This document shows, one piece after another, positions 11,466-23,743 of a stretch of 64,000 nt of DNA. Each line of letters begins with the position of its first letter. The first letter of the stretch is position 1. The notes beneath the pieces were generated by a model. It saw only the letters and a list, made by a program, of their open reading frames with translations, was not told where the DNA came from and ran no database searches. Source of the DNA: Termitomyces sp. T153 (Eukaryota > Basidiomycota > Agaricomycetes > Agaricales > Lyophyllaceae); contig JACKQL020000001.1 in NCBI GenBank assembly GCA_018296165.2, forward strand, positions 2,294,001-2,358,000, in the 5' to 3' direction. A program made the position numbers and the translations under genes.

Positions 11466-14174
11466 CTATCTCAATCTGCCCTTGTCCTGATCTCCTCCTG
11501 CATAATCCTTTGGCAACAGATCCGGTTCACGTCTAACACCACGTTCACTGGTTCGCAATTTAGTGAGCACGAATAGTAGAATCGACAGGTACACTCACAT
11601 CTCGTCTACGGCTACCATAAGGTCGTAGTTTATCTCTTGGCTGACAACGGAATCATGTTTGTAGTCCGGATGGGAGCGAATGAAATTCCTAATCCAAGTT
11701 GCAGGAGTTTGTAGCGATCCTGTTTAAGGCGACACCGTGAATACCATACATTTCATCTTGGAAAAGGAGTGTCCTCACCGTTTGCACGGCGTCTGATAAG
11801 GTCTAGGTACTTTTCAATGGTTACAGAAGCCTCCTTGTCAATGTCCAGGGTTTCCAGGTAATCATACACCAAGCGAAGTAGGCCCGGGAAGGCATCTCCC
11901 TTCAAGATGACTTCAGTTTCAATACTTGAACAGTTAGAAGGACGCGGACCTTGCCATTGATAATTTCATTCATAGTCATCTCTTCGTATTCATCTTCGAC
12001 CCGACTAGTACGTGACACCCCGTTCTCGGGGAGTGGGAACGGCGGAAAACAATTCCGCAACTTTTTCTCCTTCTTCACAGGAACATCCTCTGTCGGAGAA
12101 TTGCATCCTGATGACGAAGTTACACTGGAGGCTCCACTGCGACGAACAGCGTAAACATCCTTCCGAAAGTAAAACTTTTCTGATTGTGCGGCGTCTCTGC
12201 GTTGTGCTCTTTGCATGTTATCGTCGACCTGGGAAGACATCAATTAAAGGATACACACAAAAACATGCTAGCGCGTATTGCCTTGGAAATTGGGACATAT
12301 AAGTTGAGGTTAAAATTGAGAATTGCTCTTGAAATGAGAACGATGAAGACAGCGAATGCCGCATTCTCAAAGTCTGTGATTTGAACCTCCATACTACGAA
12401 ACTCGACCCGCCAACCAATCGAAGAGTTAGGAGGAGGAGGTTTGAAGCGAAGTGTCTGCCAGTTAGTTGACTGGATATTCTATAGGAGCACATTAGATTG
12501 TAGGTCCAGCAAGTTCAATTTTCTAACCTCAAAATGATCGGTGCTAGAGTTGTCGTCTTGATCTATAGTCTCAGAGAATACAACGAGAGGATCGCGGATG
12601 AACAAATGGGCCATATGCTTTGATAGTAGATCGTCGAGTCCTTCATGAAGATCAGAATGCTTGTTCATCCCTTCATCCTCACGTACCGTGTTTCCGTAGG
12701 CGGTCATAGATATTTTCGTCATAAGGCAAGTAACTGTCATTATATTCCGGTCTGTTGATCCAATCGTTGGAGATGTATAGGTCCACACTATCATAGCGAG
12801 ATTTGGGAATCTTGAAACGGTCATTCTTCAAGGGCTACGCACGACGTCCATTACAGGAAGAAGTTTTATAGTCAGACAACTCACCTTTAATCCACGTTCT
12901 TCTTCCGTACGGTCATCTACACTGCCGGCTATAACATTCCAACGACAGTCAACATCTGCCAGTAAACCTCGGTAGGCAGGGCTCGCAGCCGTCAATGCCA
13001 ACTAAATTGTGGATTAGTTTGGGGATACGGGATGTTGGGTCCAGACGAACAAGTATTGGTCCCAGGGGTATCAAACCATCGTACATTCGCCTTGCATCCG
13101 AAACGTTGCACGCCTGAAAAGTCAATTGAAGACAACAGCAGCCCATGCCAAAACCCATTGCATCGAGGTAAATATGATCGGGAAGAGCGGCACCATTTTT
13201 TGCCTCTTTTGAGCCTGTATGTCAGCCTTGAGACAACATAGGATTCACCAAGCATACCTGGATCTTCAGGATACAAATTACGATTCCATGGTATAGAAGG
13301 ATCGATGAAAGGTCGAGGCGTTTGAGAATCGATGAAAAGAGGCAAATTAATCGCAACCTTTGATCCTCTCCTGCGCCTTATGTTTGCTGTGAGGGTACTG
13401 TCATGATAGGCATGAGCGAGGAAACACGAGCTTTAAGAGTCCGCATTACGGAAAACGAGCATGCGGGTTAGTGATCTCCTCTGGCAAGAAGAGACTATGG
13501 CTTGAAACGGCGTCCGATGGATCATGATACGGCTCGGTGAATTGACCTTGTACGCCAAGGCGAGGGAATGACGTTAATGTGATTGGTGCTTCGTTGGGCT
13601 TTAGATGTTTACGGGCAAGAGTCCGTCTTGACATGTTTTGATGTTCGATGTAAGTTGTAAGGTCGAAATGAGTTGTTACGCTCACCGATAACGCATGTTG
13701 CCTTCGACTGCAAGTAGATCAGGTATAGATCCTGCATAAGGTGACCCGGGGGTAGATTCCAGCATGTATCGACCATATTCAGGATGAAAAGTGGGGACGG
13801 AAACACTATGATCATTATGAAGAGTGCCTTAGGTAAAAATGCCACAACTCACTCGGTAGGACAATCAGCGCAGATGTCATTGACGATGATACTGAGTTTG
13901 GCGAGAATTTCTGTCTGGCGCAGTGATAATTTCGCATTTTTCTGATCTTCATCGAACGAGACAACCATGTACTCTATCTTCAGAAAAGTCAGTAAATAAT
14001 TGAGATCTACTGCAAGGCGCACACCTCGTCACCCCAGAGTAGCTCGTCACCATGCCTATCCTTGAGACGATCCCATGTGTTCAAGAACTGGGTTATTCCA
14101 TGAGATCGTACGTGTTCCGCGTATTTCTTGGCTTCATCCCATGTAAGAGGTGTCCCAAGGTACAAAAGGCCCAT
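11466..14174 (-). CDS. GSH1: Glutamate-cysteine ligase catalytic subunit
   Basis: This enzyme catalyses the first, rate-limiting step of glutathione synthesis, the ATP-dependent joining of glutamate and cysteine in the cytosol. The start at 14174 gives [20 protein letters not shown], followed by [20 protein letters not shown], the family's typical ATP/glutamate-binding beginning. Later exons give [63 protein letters not shown] and [36 protein letters not shown] and [10 protein letters not shown] near 12150 follow. The C-terminus ([20 protein letters not shown]) ends at stop 11466-11468. About ten exons with short introns are visible. The landmarks I checked are in the expected order and no break was seen. 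Confidence 0.95.
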
Positions 14175-15059
14175 GGCTTAACAGGCGCACGATGTCAGTC
14201 CAGAAGAGACGGAATTTAATAACCTGTTAGGCACAGGTCTTTGTAAGACAGGACAAGGATTGCTAATAATTTCGACAACGTCCACACGGGCGAAATATCG
14301 GACCGATCAATTCAATTTTCGAAAATATTCCTTCCACAGCGTGTTATCGCGATAAGTACCCATTTCATCCGTGAAGGGCGCCCTCTTCGGCCGCACCGCC
14401 CGCTACTCCTTGGTTCAATTGTATACAAAGTACGTAAACATATCACTGCGATATGTTTTCTACCATAATGTGATAATTGTGCGTCGAATATTGACCCGAT
14501 GTCCAATTCCGCCCTTTCCCACTCATCCAAATGATTGAATCCTTTGCAGATGCATTCGATTAGATAGTCACATTGCGCGTAGGACACCTCGCGGTCATCA
14601 AACTAGTCCATTGATCTGAGTATCGATTCGTCCTGGTCTCACCACTTCCAGGAATCATTTCGTCGCTTTAACTCCAGTCGTGTAGTGTATTCTTCACAAG
14701 GTAAGTAAGGTCTTTCCTAGTGGAGTTTTCGTTTTAAGCATGTTCCTGTTCCTTCAACGCCATAATACCCTCTATCAAACCTACTGCACTTGTTTACGAT
14801 CATTTACATTGTTACCTACTTATTCGTCATTGTGCCGGACAACATTTGTTCAAATCATATACTTTCAAATTGTTCAGGATCATTCACTTGTTTTGCCCTC
14901 GTACCGTACACACAATACCGCAGTGTTGCAAGATGCAAAAAAGAGTCTTATTTCTGTTGTGAATAAGTATCTGGATGTTTTGTTAAACTTTAATGTTTTA
15001 TATCTTTCCTAGAGCAATTAAAATGTGAATATAATAATTATAAATAAAAAAGGGGCTCA
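14175..15059. other. Intergenic region upstream of glutamate-cysteine ligase
   Basis: I see no convincing gene. A 91-codon minus-strand frame (14312-14587) and a 90-codon plus-strand frame (14740-15012) are present, but neither resembles a known family or shows clear splice context. A GTAAGTAAG string at 14700-14708 could be a donor of a 5' untranslated exon on the plus strand. Base composition turns AT-rich from about 14,740, marking the border with the repeat-rich region. Confidence 0.5.
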
Positions 15060-15620
15060 CATGTAAATAAAAAAAATGTAACATATACAATGAATCATAA
15101 GGAAAACAGGGAGAAGAAGGCAGGATCCTGACCAGGTGGAATAGATGCTGCAAAAGAATCAAGATGTGGTGTTGCAAGTGCAGTGTGGCACAAAACCATT
15201 AGAGAAGAAATAAACCAAATGGGCCATCTGGGCCAGAAAATGTGACCACTTATCTGAACCAACCTTTGAATGTTTTTTTGGATAGAGCCCACAAGAACCC
15301 ACTACAGAGTAGTGGGCACTACAGAGTAGTGGGAATATTAATTAAATAACACATAAAATTGCAGTGAATAATGAAAATAAGGTAGAACACAGTGATAGCT
15401 GATGCATGGAATGAATTGGTAGAAGGGAGTAGCAAGTGTAGTGTAGAAACTCAATGAATGATATTGAAACAAAACCAGAAGAAGGAATGGGAAAGAGCAC
15501 TTGGAAAGAAATGGGCTGACTGGATTGGCAGTCCAAAAAACATGACTTTTTATCTGGATCAACCTTTGAAGTTTTTTTGGATAGAGGCACAAGAACCAAC
15601 TACAGAGTAGCGGGGATTCA
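15060..15620. repeat. Diverged tandem duplication of about 270 bp
   Basis: Two neighbouring blocks, about 15060-15335 and 15336-15620, share a string of landmarks in the same order: agcaagtgtagtgt-like, aaatgggc, ttatctg.accaacctttgaa, tttttttggatagag and acaagaacc.actacagagtag. The two copies differ by many substitutions and small gaps. Neither encodes a recognisable protein; this is probably an old duplicated repeat fragment. Confidence 0.7.
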
Positions 15621-15701
15621 ATTCTCTGTTCAGTTTGTTTCTGTGCACTTTTTTTGATGGTAAGGAGTTTTGGAAATTTACATGAACTGCAAACAGATAA
15701 G

Positions 15702-15808
15702 GGTACTATTCCCTACTATACTGTCCCCACTATACAGTCAGCACTTCCTGACAATATGTGACCTGCTGACTGAAGGGGGATGCTGACTGTATAGTAGGGA
15801 ATAGTACC
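15702..15808. repeat. MITE-like palindromic element, 107 bp
   Basis: The ends are a perfect 19-base inverted repeat, ggtactattccctactata at 15702-15720 against its complement at 15790-15808. A second inner inverted repeat (tatacagtcagca at 15731-15743 against tgctgactgtata at 15781-15793) lies just inside. The flanks aaacag and ctgttt extend the symmetry after a short gap. It has the size and fold of a miniature inverted-repeat element, but I could not find a clear target duplication. Confidence 0.65.
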
Positions 15809-16664
15809 TGTTTACAAGCAGTTTGTGATATCAGTCCGATGATGGTCCACAAACAGGGGTTGGAATTGCCATCCTGCCATTCTCACTGATTAGATCATGA
15901 TGACATCTATCTTCAATGACAGTCCAAACTTCTGACTTTTTGATTTATCTTCTGGGCTATTTGATACAACCTGTGCACATAGACTCCTATAGTCTCCAGC
16001 TTTGTCTGACTTTATAGGGAGGAATGACTATCTAAGTTCCAATGAGTTGTTATTGCTTAGTCCTGCAAAATAAATATATGAAAGAATATAAATATACTGG
16101 TGTTCAGGAGAGCTCTATAAGCCAATCCTGAGTTTGGAGACATTTATATTTCTTGTATCCAACCTGGCTATACCCTATCACAAGGGGAACTGCTGAGTTC
16201 AAGAGAACAATCACAAAGGATGCAAGTTGATTGCAAATCATTGCTACAAAGTCAGTACACAATGAAAGATTAAGTCAGATGTTAGCAAAAAGCTATGGCA
16301 GTGACTGCTTCAAAAAGGAAAAAAATCCCTCCTGAATAGGAAACTGTAAGGACAATAAATCCTACAGAAAAAACTACAATTTACTGATTGTAAGGATGGC
16401 AGTAGGATATAAGGCAAATAGAAATTCAACAATGGTAGCAATAGTGCTATACACCAAAATGTAGAGTTGAAAGATATGCCTGCAGAAGCTAAGATATGTC
16501 TTCAAGAGAGTCACATCATTGCACTTATATGATCCCAGCCATGTGATATCTAAGTACATGAACTAATTTCCAATTATTGTTACCTGAAAATATCTCAGAA
16601 GAGGTGCAATATGGGAATCTTCTGGGATTCCATCATAATCTGTGAAATTTATGAGAGATGTATG
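15809..16664. other. AT-rich sequence without recognisable features
   Basis: I see no gene, RNA or repeat that I can support. The sequence is AT-rich with few CG dinucleotides, like old repeat-derived DNA. It ends at the target-site duplication of the solo LTR that follows. Confidence 0.5.
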
Positions 16665-17809
16665 TGTCAGGTTCCGCTGACCACAGGGGCTCAGCTACAC
16701 TGGGTGAGTCCTTACTAGGCGGACATGATTCCCGGCACTGACAACCGGGCACTTGGAGATATTCCAAACACTGGGGACTTGGGAGGATAGCCAGGGGAAA
16801 TTGATCCAAGCAAGTCCGGGGAGGTCCGGAGGAGTAGAGGACAAGTTGCGGGGAAGGGGGATGGGCTTGGTGGGGTTCAGGCATAAGTCCATGTGTGAGT
16901 ATTGCGGGTGCGGAGGAGGCGGAGGCTACGCGGATGACAGGAGTGGAGCCAGAGTTCTGATGGGGGATCAACAGGGGTTGATGGGGTTCAGAGCCAAGTG
17001 TATAGCAGGGTCTGGGGTTGGTAACAAGTGTCAGAGGTTTGTAATCATAACTGTGGAGTTTGTGAGGACATTATGGTCGAGAGGACTTGAACACAATAGA
17101 CAGAATCAACGGGATGAGATGGAGTCAAACAAAATGAGACAAAGACAAGATGAGAACAAGAATAGATTCAGGTGGAGACACAGAATGATAACAAAAAGAT
17201 AACGGAACAGAGACGAGATAAGACCAGGAGACTGAGAATAAGGAAAACGAGACATGGGATACAAACACAAGAAGAAACAATCAGGAACACATCAGGAAAG
17301 GCCAGTATGTAGGTAAGTAGATAATCTCAAGACTAGAGTACGAGGAGCTACTCTATGTCTTATATACTGACTACTGAAGAGCTTTGGGGATGTTGGCTGT
17401 GGTGGCGGGGCTTGGCAGAGCTCAGCGGAGTTGATGGGTGTTGGTTACGACCAGAGGGCGGGCCATGTTGATATGTTGATGGGATCATTTGTGACGCGGT
17501 CCATTCCGAGGTTGTCGTAATACCCCAGGGTAAGTCGGGGGAGCCAGGGTGTCGAGTTGATGACATGTAATGGGGTCAGGCACAGCGGGGGAGTGGTCCT
17601 AGAGGCTCAGGAAGTTCAGGGGAAGCGCTGGTGGCTGCGGAGAAGACGTCGGAGTTGGCCAGGGGGCCGTCGGAGTTAGCCAAGAATGTATTGGAGTTAG
17701 CCAGAGTAGGTGCAGAGTGCTGGGGAAGTTTGATGAAGCGTCGAGGGGGTTCCGGGGAAATGGGGGTTTGTCGGGCGGTGTACGGGGCTTCAGGGAATGG
17801 GTCGTGACA
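16665..17809 (-). mobile_element. Solo LTR, family A (TSD GTATG)
   Basis: The element starts TGTCAGGTTCCGCTGACC and ends GGGTCGTGACA, matching the other family A LTRs. It is flanked by GTATG at 16660-16664 and 17810-17814, a perfect 5-base target-site duplication. Functional orientation (U3, TATA, U5) is on the minus strand. No internal region follows, so it is a solo LTR left by recombination between two LTRs. Confidence 0.93.
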
Positions 17810-17814
17810 GTATG

Positions 17815-18207
17815 TGTCAGTTGACTGATAGGATATCTTTTTATGAGCAGTTTATAGTCACAATAGTCTCATGAATGAAGATGCCATATAAAAATGAATA
17901 CAAACAAATGTGTGCAGCATACAATAATAGGTAAAACCAAAGCACAAAGTCAGCAAAGTACATGAGTGTAAGAAACAGATCTTTTCAGAAGTAAAATACA
18001 GCAAGGTCCACCAGATGGTACATGAAAACAATTGGACAAACCAACAGAGTCTCAGATCAATAATAGAATCTTACAGAAAAGTGTTGCTTCTGCTTTTCTT
18101 CCTCCTCAGCCAACTTGTCATTGAACTTCCCACCTGACTCTTCATCTGACCCTTTATTGTCTGTATTGTCTGTTTGATGCATGCTCCAAGAAGGAAGATC
18201 ACCTTTG

Positions 18208-18271
<64 letters not shown>

Positions 18272-18780
18272 TGCCATCATGATTGTGATCACCCACAGCC
18301 ATCAGCTTCAGAGTCCTCAATCACAGTGCATTAGTACTTGTGCTTGATGAGTTCTTTCAGTTTAGTTGCATCCACACTGGCCAAGCTTACAGTTATGCTA
18401 GTGAATAAACCTGGAAGCAATGCTATTGTCCTGACTGGGAATATCCTATTTCCAGGTCTGCCTATATACTATAAGGCTACTAGATGACAAAGTACCTATG
18501 ACTAAGTTGGAGGCTGCTGACTACAACATATATGGCAAAGCAGTGGTCAATGACTACAAACTATTGACTAATTGAGCCCAGTAATAGAAGGATGAATGAT
18601 TGACATTAACATATCATGTGCCAGGTACAATATACCCATTAGGCCTGGGAGCTCAGATAGTGAGGGAGTAAGAAGGGGCCAGGCAGTCTGGAGGTTGGCT
18701 AGATAGAAGTGCCAAAGCCAACAAATGAAGATATGACCAGCATGCCACAGCAAGCAACAAGTGAGTGACCAGCAGGCTGG
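17815..18780. other. AT-rich repeat-border sequence with a microsatellite
   Basis: I see no supported gene. The stretch contains the TCA trinucleotide array at about 18206-18270. The minus-strand frame across it encodes mostly Asp residues and is an effect of the microsatellite. The sequence ends where the old family A element begins. Confidence 0.5.
18206..18270. repeat. (TCA)n microsatellite
   Basis: About 21 uninterrupted copies of the trinucleotide tca are visible. This is a simple repeat, with no sign that it belongs to a real gene. Confidence 0.97.
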
Positions 18781-19855
18781 TGTCAGGTTCTGCTGACAAC
18801 AGGGGCTCAGCTACACTGGAAAAAAGGTGGATGTGATATCCTGCACTGATAACTCAGCATCAGGGAAGGTCTAGACCTCAGAGACTTGTGAGGATAAGCA
18901 AGGGGGAGTGATCTGAGCAAGTCTGGGGTGGTTTGGGGAAGTCTAAGATAAGGTACGGGGAAGGGTTGAACTTGAAGGGGGCATCAGGCACAAGTCTAGA
19001 AGTGAGTATTGGAGGTGCAGGGCAAACAGAGGCTACGTGAGTGATGGGAGCGGGGCCAGAGTTTGATGGGGATCAACAGAAGTTGATGGGTTTCAGGGCC
19101 AAGTGATTAGCAAGGTCTGGAGTTGGTTTAAGGAATGTTTGAGGTTCATAATTGTAAGTGCAGAGTTTGTAATGGCATCAGGGTTGAAAGGACTTGAACA
19201 CAATGAAGAAAATGGAGTCAAACAAGATGAGACAAGATTGGAAAAAGAATAAAAATAGATTCAAGCAGAGATACAAAACAATAACAAAACAATAATAGAG
19301 ATAGAGATGAGACAAGACTGGGAGACTGAGATAAGACCAGGAGACTGAGAGAAAGGTAAACATAACATGGAACACAAAACATGGGATGAAAACAATCAGA
19401 TCATAGGTAACATTAAGTAGGTAGGTAATATCAAGACTAGAGTGTGGAATGCTACTCTATGACTTATATACTGACTACTGGAGAGCTCTGGGGGACAGTA
19501 GGTCTGGCAGCAGAGCTTGTCAGAGCTGCGCAGAGTTGACAAGTGTTGGTTGTGATCAGGGAATGGGCTGCAGTGATATTCTGATGGGATCATTCAAGAA
19601 TGCAGGCCATTCTGAGGTTGTTGTGATGCTCTGGAGTTGGTCAGGCAAACCAGGGTCATGAGTTGAGGATGTATGCCATAGTTAGGAACAGTGGAGGAGG
19701 GTTCCAGGGTTTCAGGAGAGGCAGGGGAAGCATCAATGGTAGCAGGGAAGGTGTTAGAGTTAGCTAGGGGGCCATTGGAGTTTGCTGGGGAAGCATCGGA
19801 GTTACTCAGAGTGGGTGCCATGGGTGAGCAAAGGTTGGGGAAGTTGAAGGGGGAG

Positions 19856-21126
19856 TGTCACGACCCATCCCCTGGACCCCCACACATCGTCCAGCAACCC
19901 CCCAATTGCCCAATAACTCTCGACGCTCCGCCAAACTGCCGCCCATGCCCCGCGCCTATTTTGGTTAGCCCCAACGCAACCCCAGCTAACTCCGATGCCT
20001 CCCCAGCTAACTCCGATGCCTCCCCGGCTAACTCCGATGCCTCCCCGGCTAACTCCGATGCCTCCCCGGCTAACTCCGATGCCTCCCCGGCTAACTCTGA
20101 CAGCCCCCTGGCCAACTTCGACACCTTCTCCGCAGCCACTGACACTTACCCTGGATCTCCCAAACCCCGAGAACCATCCCCGCTGTTCCTGATCTTTGCC
20201 ACCCATCATCAACTCAACACCCTGGTTCCTTCGACCCATTCTGGAGTATTACGACAACCTCGGGGTGACCCACATTCCCCAATGATCCCATCAATGTATC
20301 AGTGCGGCCCGATCCTCGATCGCAACCGACACCCACCCACTCCGTTGAGCTCTGCCAAGCCCCGCCGCAGCAGCTGACGTACCCCGAAGTTCTCCGGTAG
20401 TCAGTATATAAGCCGTCAAGTAGCTCTTCATACTCTAGTCTTGATATTGCTTAACATTACCTATGGTCTGATTGTTTCCTTCTCATGTTTCGTGTTTTGT
20501 GTTTTGTGTCTTGTTTTCTTATCTCAGTCTCCTGGTCTTATTTCAGTCTCCCGGTCTTATCTCAGTCTCCCGGTCTTGTCTTGTCTCCATTTTGTTATCG
20601 TTCTTGTTATTGTTTCATATCTCCACTTGAATCTACTCTTGTTCCATATCGACTCCATTCCATTTCATCTGACACTGTCTCAGTGACTCCATCTGGCCAT
20701 TGTGCCCAAGTCCTCATCAACCTAAACGACCTCACGAACTCCGCAATCATGATCACGAACCCTGACACTCTTTCACCAGGTCCGAACCTCGCTCTTCACT
20801 TGGTCCCGGACTTCATCAACTCCAAATGATCTCCCATCAAACCCTGGCTCTGCTCCCATTGATTACACAGCCGCCTACTCCTTTGCTTCCGCAAATCTCC
20901 CATATGGTCTTCTACCTGAACCCCGCCAAGACCATCCCATTTCCTTGCAATCTGACTTCTCTGGACCTCCCTGGATCTGTCCAGATCACATCCCACCGAC
21001 TATCCGCACAAGCTATCAGTGCCGGGAACCCTTTTGAGTGTTTGGTTACCAGTGCAAGGGGATCACGCCTGCCTAGTAAGGACCCGCCCAGTGCAGCTGA
21101 GCCCCCGAGGTCAGCGGAACCTGACA
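19856..21126 (+). mobile_element. Solo LTR, family A (TSD GGGAG) with expanded 21-bp repeat
   Basis: It runs TGTCACGACCC to AACCTGACA and is flanked by GGGAG at 19851-19855 and 21127-21131. A TATA box lies in cagtatataagccg at about 20403-20416, so the functional strand is plus. At 1,271 bases it is longer than its relatives because of a six-copy 21-base repeat in U3. From about 20119 on it is almost identical to the copy at 23744-24909. Confidence 0.93.
19983..20108 (+). repeat. 21-bp minisatellite in LTR U3 region
   Basis: Six near-identical tandem copies of a 21-base unit (core ctaactccgatgcctcccc) are visible. Other family A LTRs carry only one to three diverged units at this place, so this is a local expansion in one LTR. 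Confidence 0.93.
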
Positions 21127-21201
21127 GGGAGATGAGAATGAACTCCAGAGAAGTGAGATGGCTGGGAACAAGGTCTGGGGTTCTGGGAATGGGTTGTAAC
21201 A

Positions 21202-23199
21202 TCACTCCTTCTTTAGCATTGAGACCCTCAAGATGCTAGGCATGAGTCAGGAATGGGTGGGGGGTGTGGGAATCAAAGTCCAAGCAATATTGATTGAACT
21301 GCAGTGAGTAGCAGCAGCATGGGGAACAAAGTTGAAGTGTGATTGTTGTCCATTCAGAAGCTCTTCCTAGGAAATTAAAGGGGGGGTGGGACATACTCTG
21401 GTGTTCCTCATTTCTCCCCATGTCTTCTGCAGCATCATTGTTGCCATCTCCATTGCCAACCCCACCCCTTTCTGGTGACAACTGCATGGCTGTGTGGGCA
21501 GAGTATGAGTGTTGTTGGCAGGAGTTTGAACAGCAGTGAGACTGTAGAAAGGTGGCAGCAATGTATTGCTGTCATGAGTGGGGTGTTTTTTCTTGCTCCA
21601 AAGTTGCTGATCAAGCTTGGTAGAGTTGTCCTCAGCAGTGGTGGGTTTCTCTAGGCTCTTCTCACAGAAGGAGTTTAGGGCCTGCTGGCTATTTAGCTCC
21701 TGTTGCTCTGGGGCATTCTACAAGGCCCAGTCTGGGAGTGGAGATTGTCCACATTGTTTCTAAGGTAGAGAGGATTTCACAGGTGCAGGTGATGCCAGAG
21801 GTATTTGCAGGGGTGCTGGTGCAGGCATGGGGTTCTCTGACCCTGGAGTGGTGCCAGAATGAGGCTCCAGTGAGTCCCTGCCTCATTTTTTCAGTGTTTG
21901 CTGACTAGTCATTCCAGTGCACCCTCTGTGCTCAGTGGGGGGAGCTGTGCAAGTTTGATGAGCCTTCTGTGGAGTTCTGTTGTGATATGTCACTTTGCCT
22001 CCCATGCCACACAAGGCATAAGAAATGTTTGGTCTTGTTGGAGTGGTGAGCAGCCTGCATTGCCACAGAGCAGAGGTAGGAGGATAGCTAGGTGAGGAGG
22101 CAGTTGGGCAAGAGTCAGAAGGCTAGAGTATCAGGCTGGAGCTTGGGTTTGGAGGGTGAGGGGAGGGTGGGGTAGCTGGCAGGGAAGGTGGGGCCCCTAT
22201 GGGGTGGGCAGAAAGAGGGGGGCACAGTGCCTTGTGACAAGGATAAGCAAAGGGCCTCTCCACCACTAGAGGCAGGGCTCAGCAAGAGGCTGCAGGGCTA
22301 GAAGGCAATGCTGGGCCCCCCTGGGCCCCACATGTATTTCCCTAGCTTAGGGATGCTGATGGGGCATCTGTTGAGTTCCCCTGAGCCTGCACTCTCAGTC
22401 ACTAAAATGTTTCTTCATTGTCAGGTGGAGGGAATATCAAGAATGTTGACAATGCAAGAGAGAGAGCTCCAAAAAGCAGAGGAGGACTGAGACATGGCAC
22501 AGAGGGAGAGAGACATGTTGTGGTGGGATTATAACAAGGTGTTACAGATGGCCACAGAAAGGGTGAGGTGTGGAGTCTGCAGGAGCATCTGACACAGTTG
22601 GAGGCATGATCTACAGAGGAGGCAGAGGAATAGCAGGACTTTGAGATTATGATAAGGCATTGCAAATGCATTTGTGTTGATCCAGGACAGGCTGGCACAG
22701 ATGTTTGCAGAACATCCTCTAGAGTTAGACCAGGAGGTGGTGAGGATGAGGTAGTTGTTGGCAGGGCACTAGCAACATAATGCAGTGGCCCCTAGGTCAT
22801 GGTAGGAGGTGGCAGCAGATGTGGGAGAAGAGTTGCCTGGGCTTGCAGAGATATTGGTAGTAGTGGGGACCCAGATGGAGGTGGACTTGGGGATCAGGGG
22901 TTAGGGAAGGGGAGCTCCAGAGAGAAAGAGGAGGTGAGGAGTCAGACTCTGTATTTCTTATTACTTCATGCCTTCCATAAACCTGTCCTGTAACATCTTG
23001 TATTTATATAAACTGTACTTATTTCTATCCTGCTCAAGACTGATGCAAAACAAATGGAATTTCAGATTTAAGTGAGAGGATAAGAGAGTATAATATGTAG
23101 GGGGTTCCTTGTGGGAGTTGAATCCCTAGTTAATCCAGAGGTGAGGGTTAAGCCCACTAATGCCATTTGTGTCAACTAGTTCTGGGGTTGCTAGGGCTT
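21202..23199. mobile_element. Internal region of A1 with relic of the antisense gene
   Basis: The order of landmarks follows copy A2. The decayed purine tract at 21202 is followed by tagcattgagaccctcaaga, and the relic start of the antisense gene is at about 21419 (catgtcttctgcagcatc, against catgtcttctcccagcgttc in A2). Near 23,120-23,199 the text gagttgaatccctagt...ccagaggtgagggttaagccc matches A2 at about 45210-45255. Stops and frame changes fill the region, and CG dinucleotides are nearly absent. No functional product is expected. Confidence 0.75.
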
Positions 23200-23641
23200 T
23201 GTCAGGGGATGTCCCACTTGTTTTCCCTTCTCCTTCTTCAGTTCTTGTCAGATTTCCTCCGCTATAGTTTCCCTTCATTTTCCTTTTTTTTTTCTATCTA
23301 TTGGTTCTAGTTTTAGCCCTCAGGCTGCACTGGTTCTCTGTCAATAATTCAGACAAGTGTGGCCCCTTTGACACTGCTACCAGCTTATGTAACTGCTGAC
23401 CAATTGCTGACACATCACTTTTGTCTTTTTTTCTGTGTCATACTGTACAGTTGTTTCTCATGCTTCTGAAGCCTCTGAAGTGTCACACCTGGCCTAGGAA
23501 ATCCCCAGACTTGTTTTCTTTGGATTTCCCTTTGCCAGGTGAGTAGTTATCTCAGTAGACACTGTACAGTACTGAATAGACTTTGGATTTCCCTTTGCCA
23601 GCTGTATGATTGAGCCACAGCCTCCAGAGGTTGCCCTTATA
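23200..23641 (+). mobile_element. 5' LTR of element C
   Basis: It begins TGTCAGGGGATGTCCCACTTG and ends GAGGTTGCCCTTATA. The matching 3' LTR at 31319-31761 differs by scattered point changes (for example its end is ACCCTTACA). The visible differences show considerable age. Confidence 0.92.
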
Positions 23642-23743
23642 GCAGAACAAGTCTTTAGATTTGGTCTGAGAGCCCTCTTTTTGATTACTTGAGCTTCTTT
23701 TCCATTTTTTAAAAGGTCTCTCCTCCACCAGTGTCTTAGTGCC

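Larger units (their letters stand above)
18781..21201 (-). mobile_element. Left LTR of element A1, interrupted
   Basis: It begins TGTCAGGTTCTGCTGACAAC and ends GGGTTGTAACA at 21201, both decayed forms of the family A termini. A plus-oriented solo LTR (19856-21126) is inserted with duplication GGGAG. LTR sequence resumes at 21132 and runs 70 bases to the end. The purine-rich tract that precedes the 3' LTR in copy A2 (43698-43710, minus strand) has a decayed match at 21202-21214. Confidence 0.88.

Noticed and set aside
14312..14587. Minus-strand 91-codon frame upstream of glutamate-cysteine ligase
   Set aside because: No recognisable motif, no splice context, and it overlaps the probable promoter of the ligase gene.
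14740..15012. Plus-strand 90-codon frame
   Set aside because: Cys/Leu/Tyr-rich composition typical of AT-rich non-coding DNA, with no known domain.
18057..18320. Minus-strand frame rich in Asp, a possible acidic protein
   Set aside because: The Asp run is simply the (TCA)n microsatellite translated. The rest has no family resemblance and sits in repeat-rich DNA.
19978..20110. Possible CRISPR-like array
   Set aside because: The 21-base units are directly adjacent, without spacers, so it is a minisatellite inside an LTR of a eukaryotic genome.
20441..20829. Repeated plus-strand frames inside LTR A, also at 24224-24612 and 60062-60403
   Set aside because: They recur only because the LTR is repeated. 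They lie in R/U5 and look like translated pyrimidine-rich repeat.
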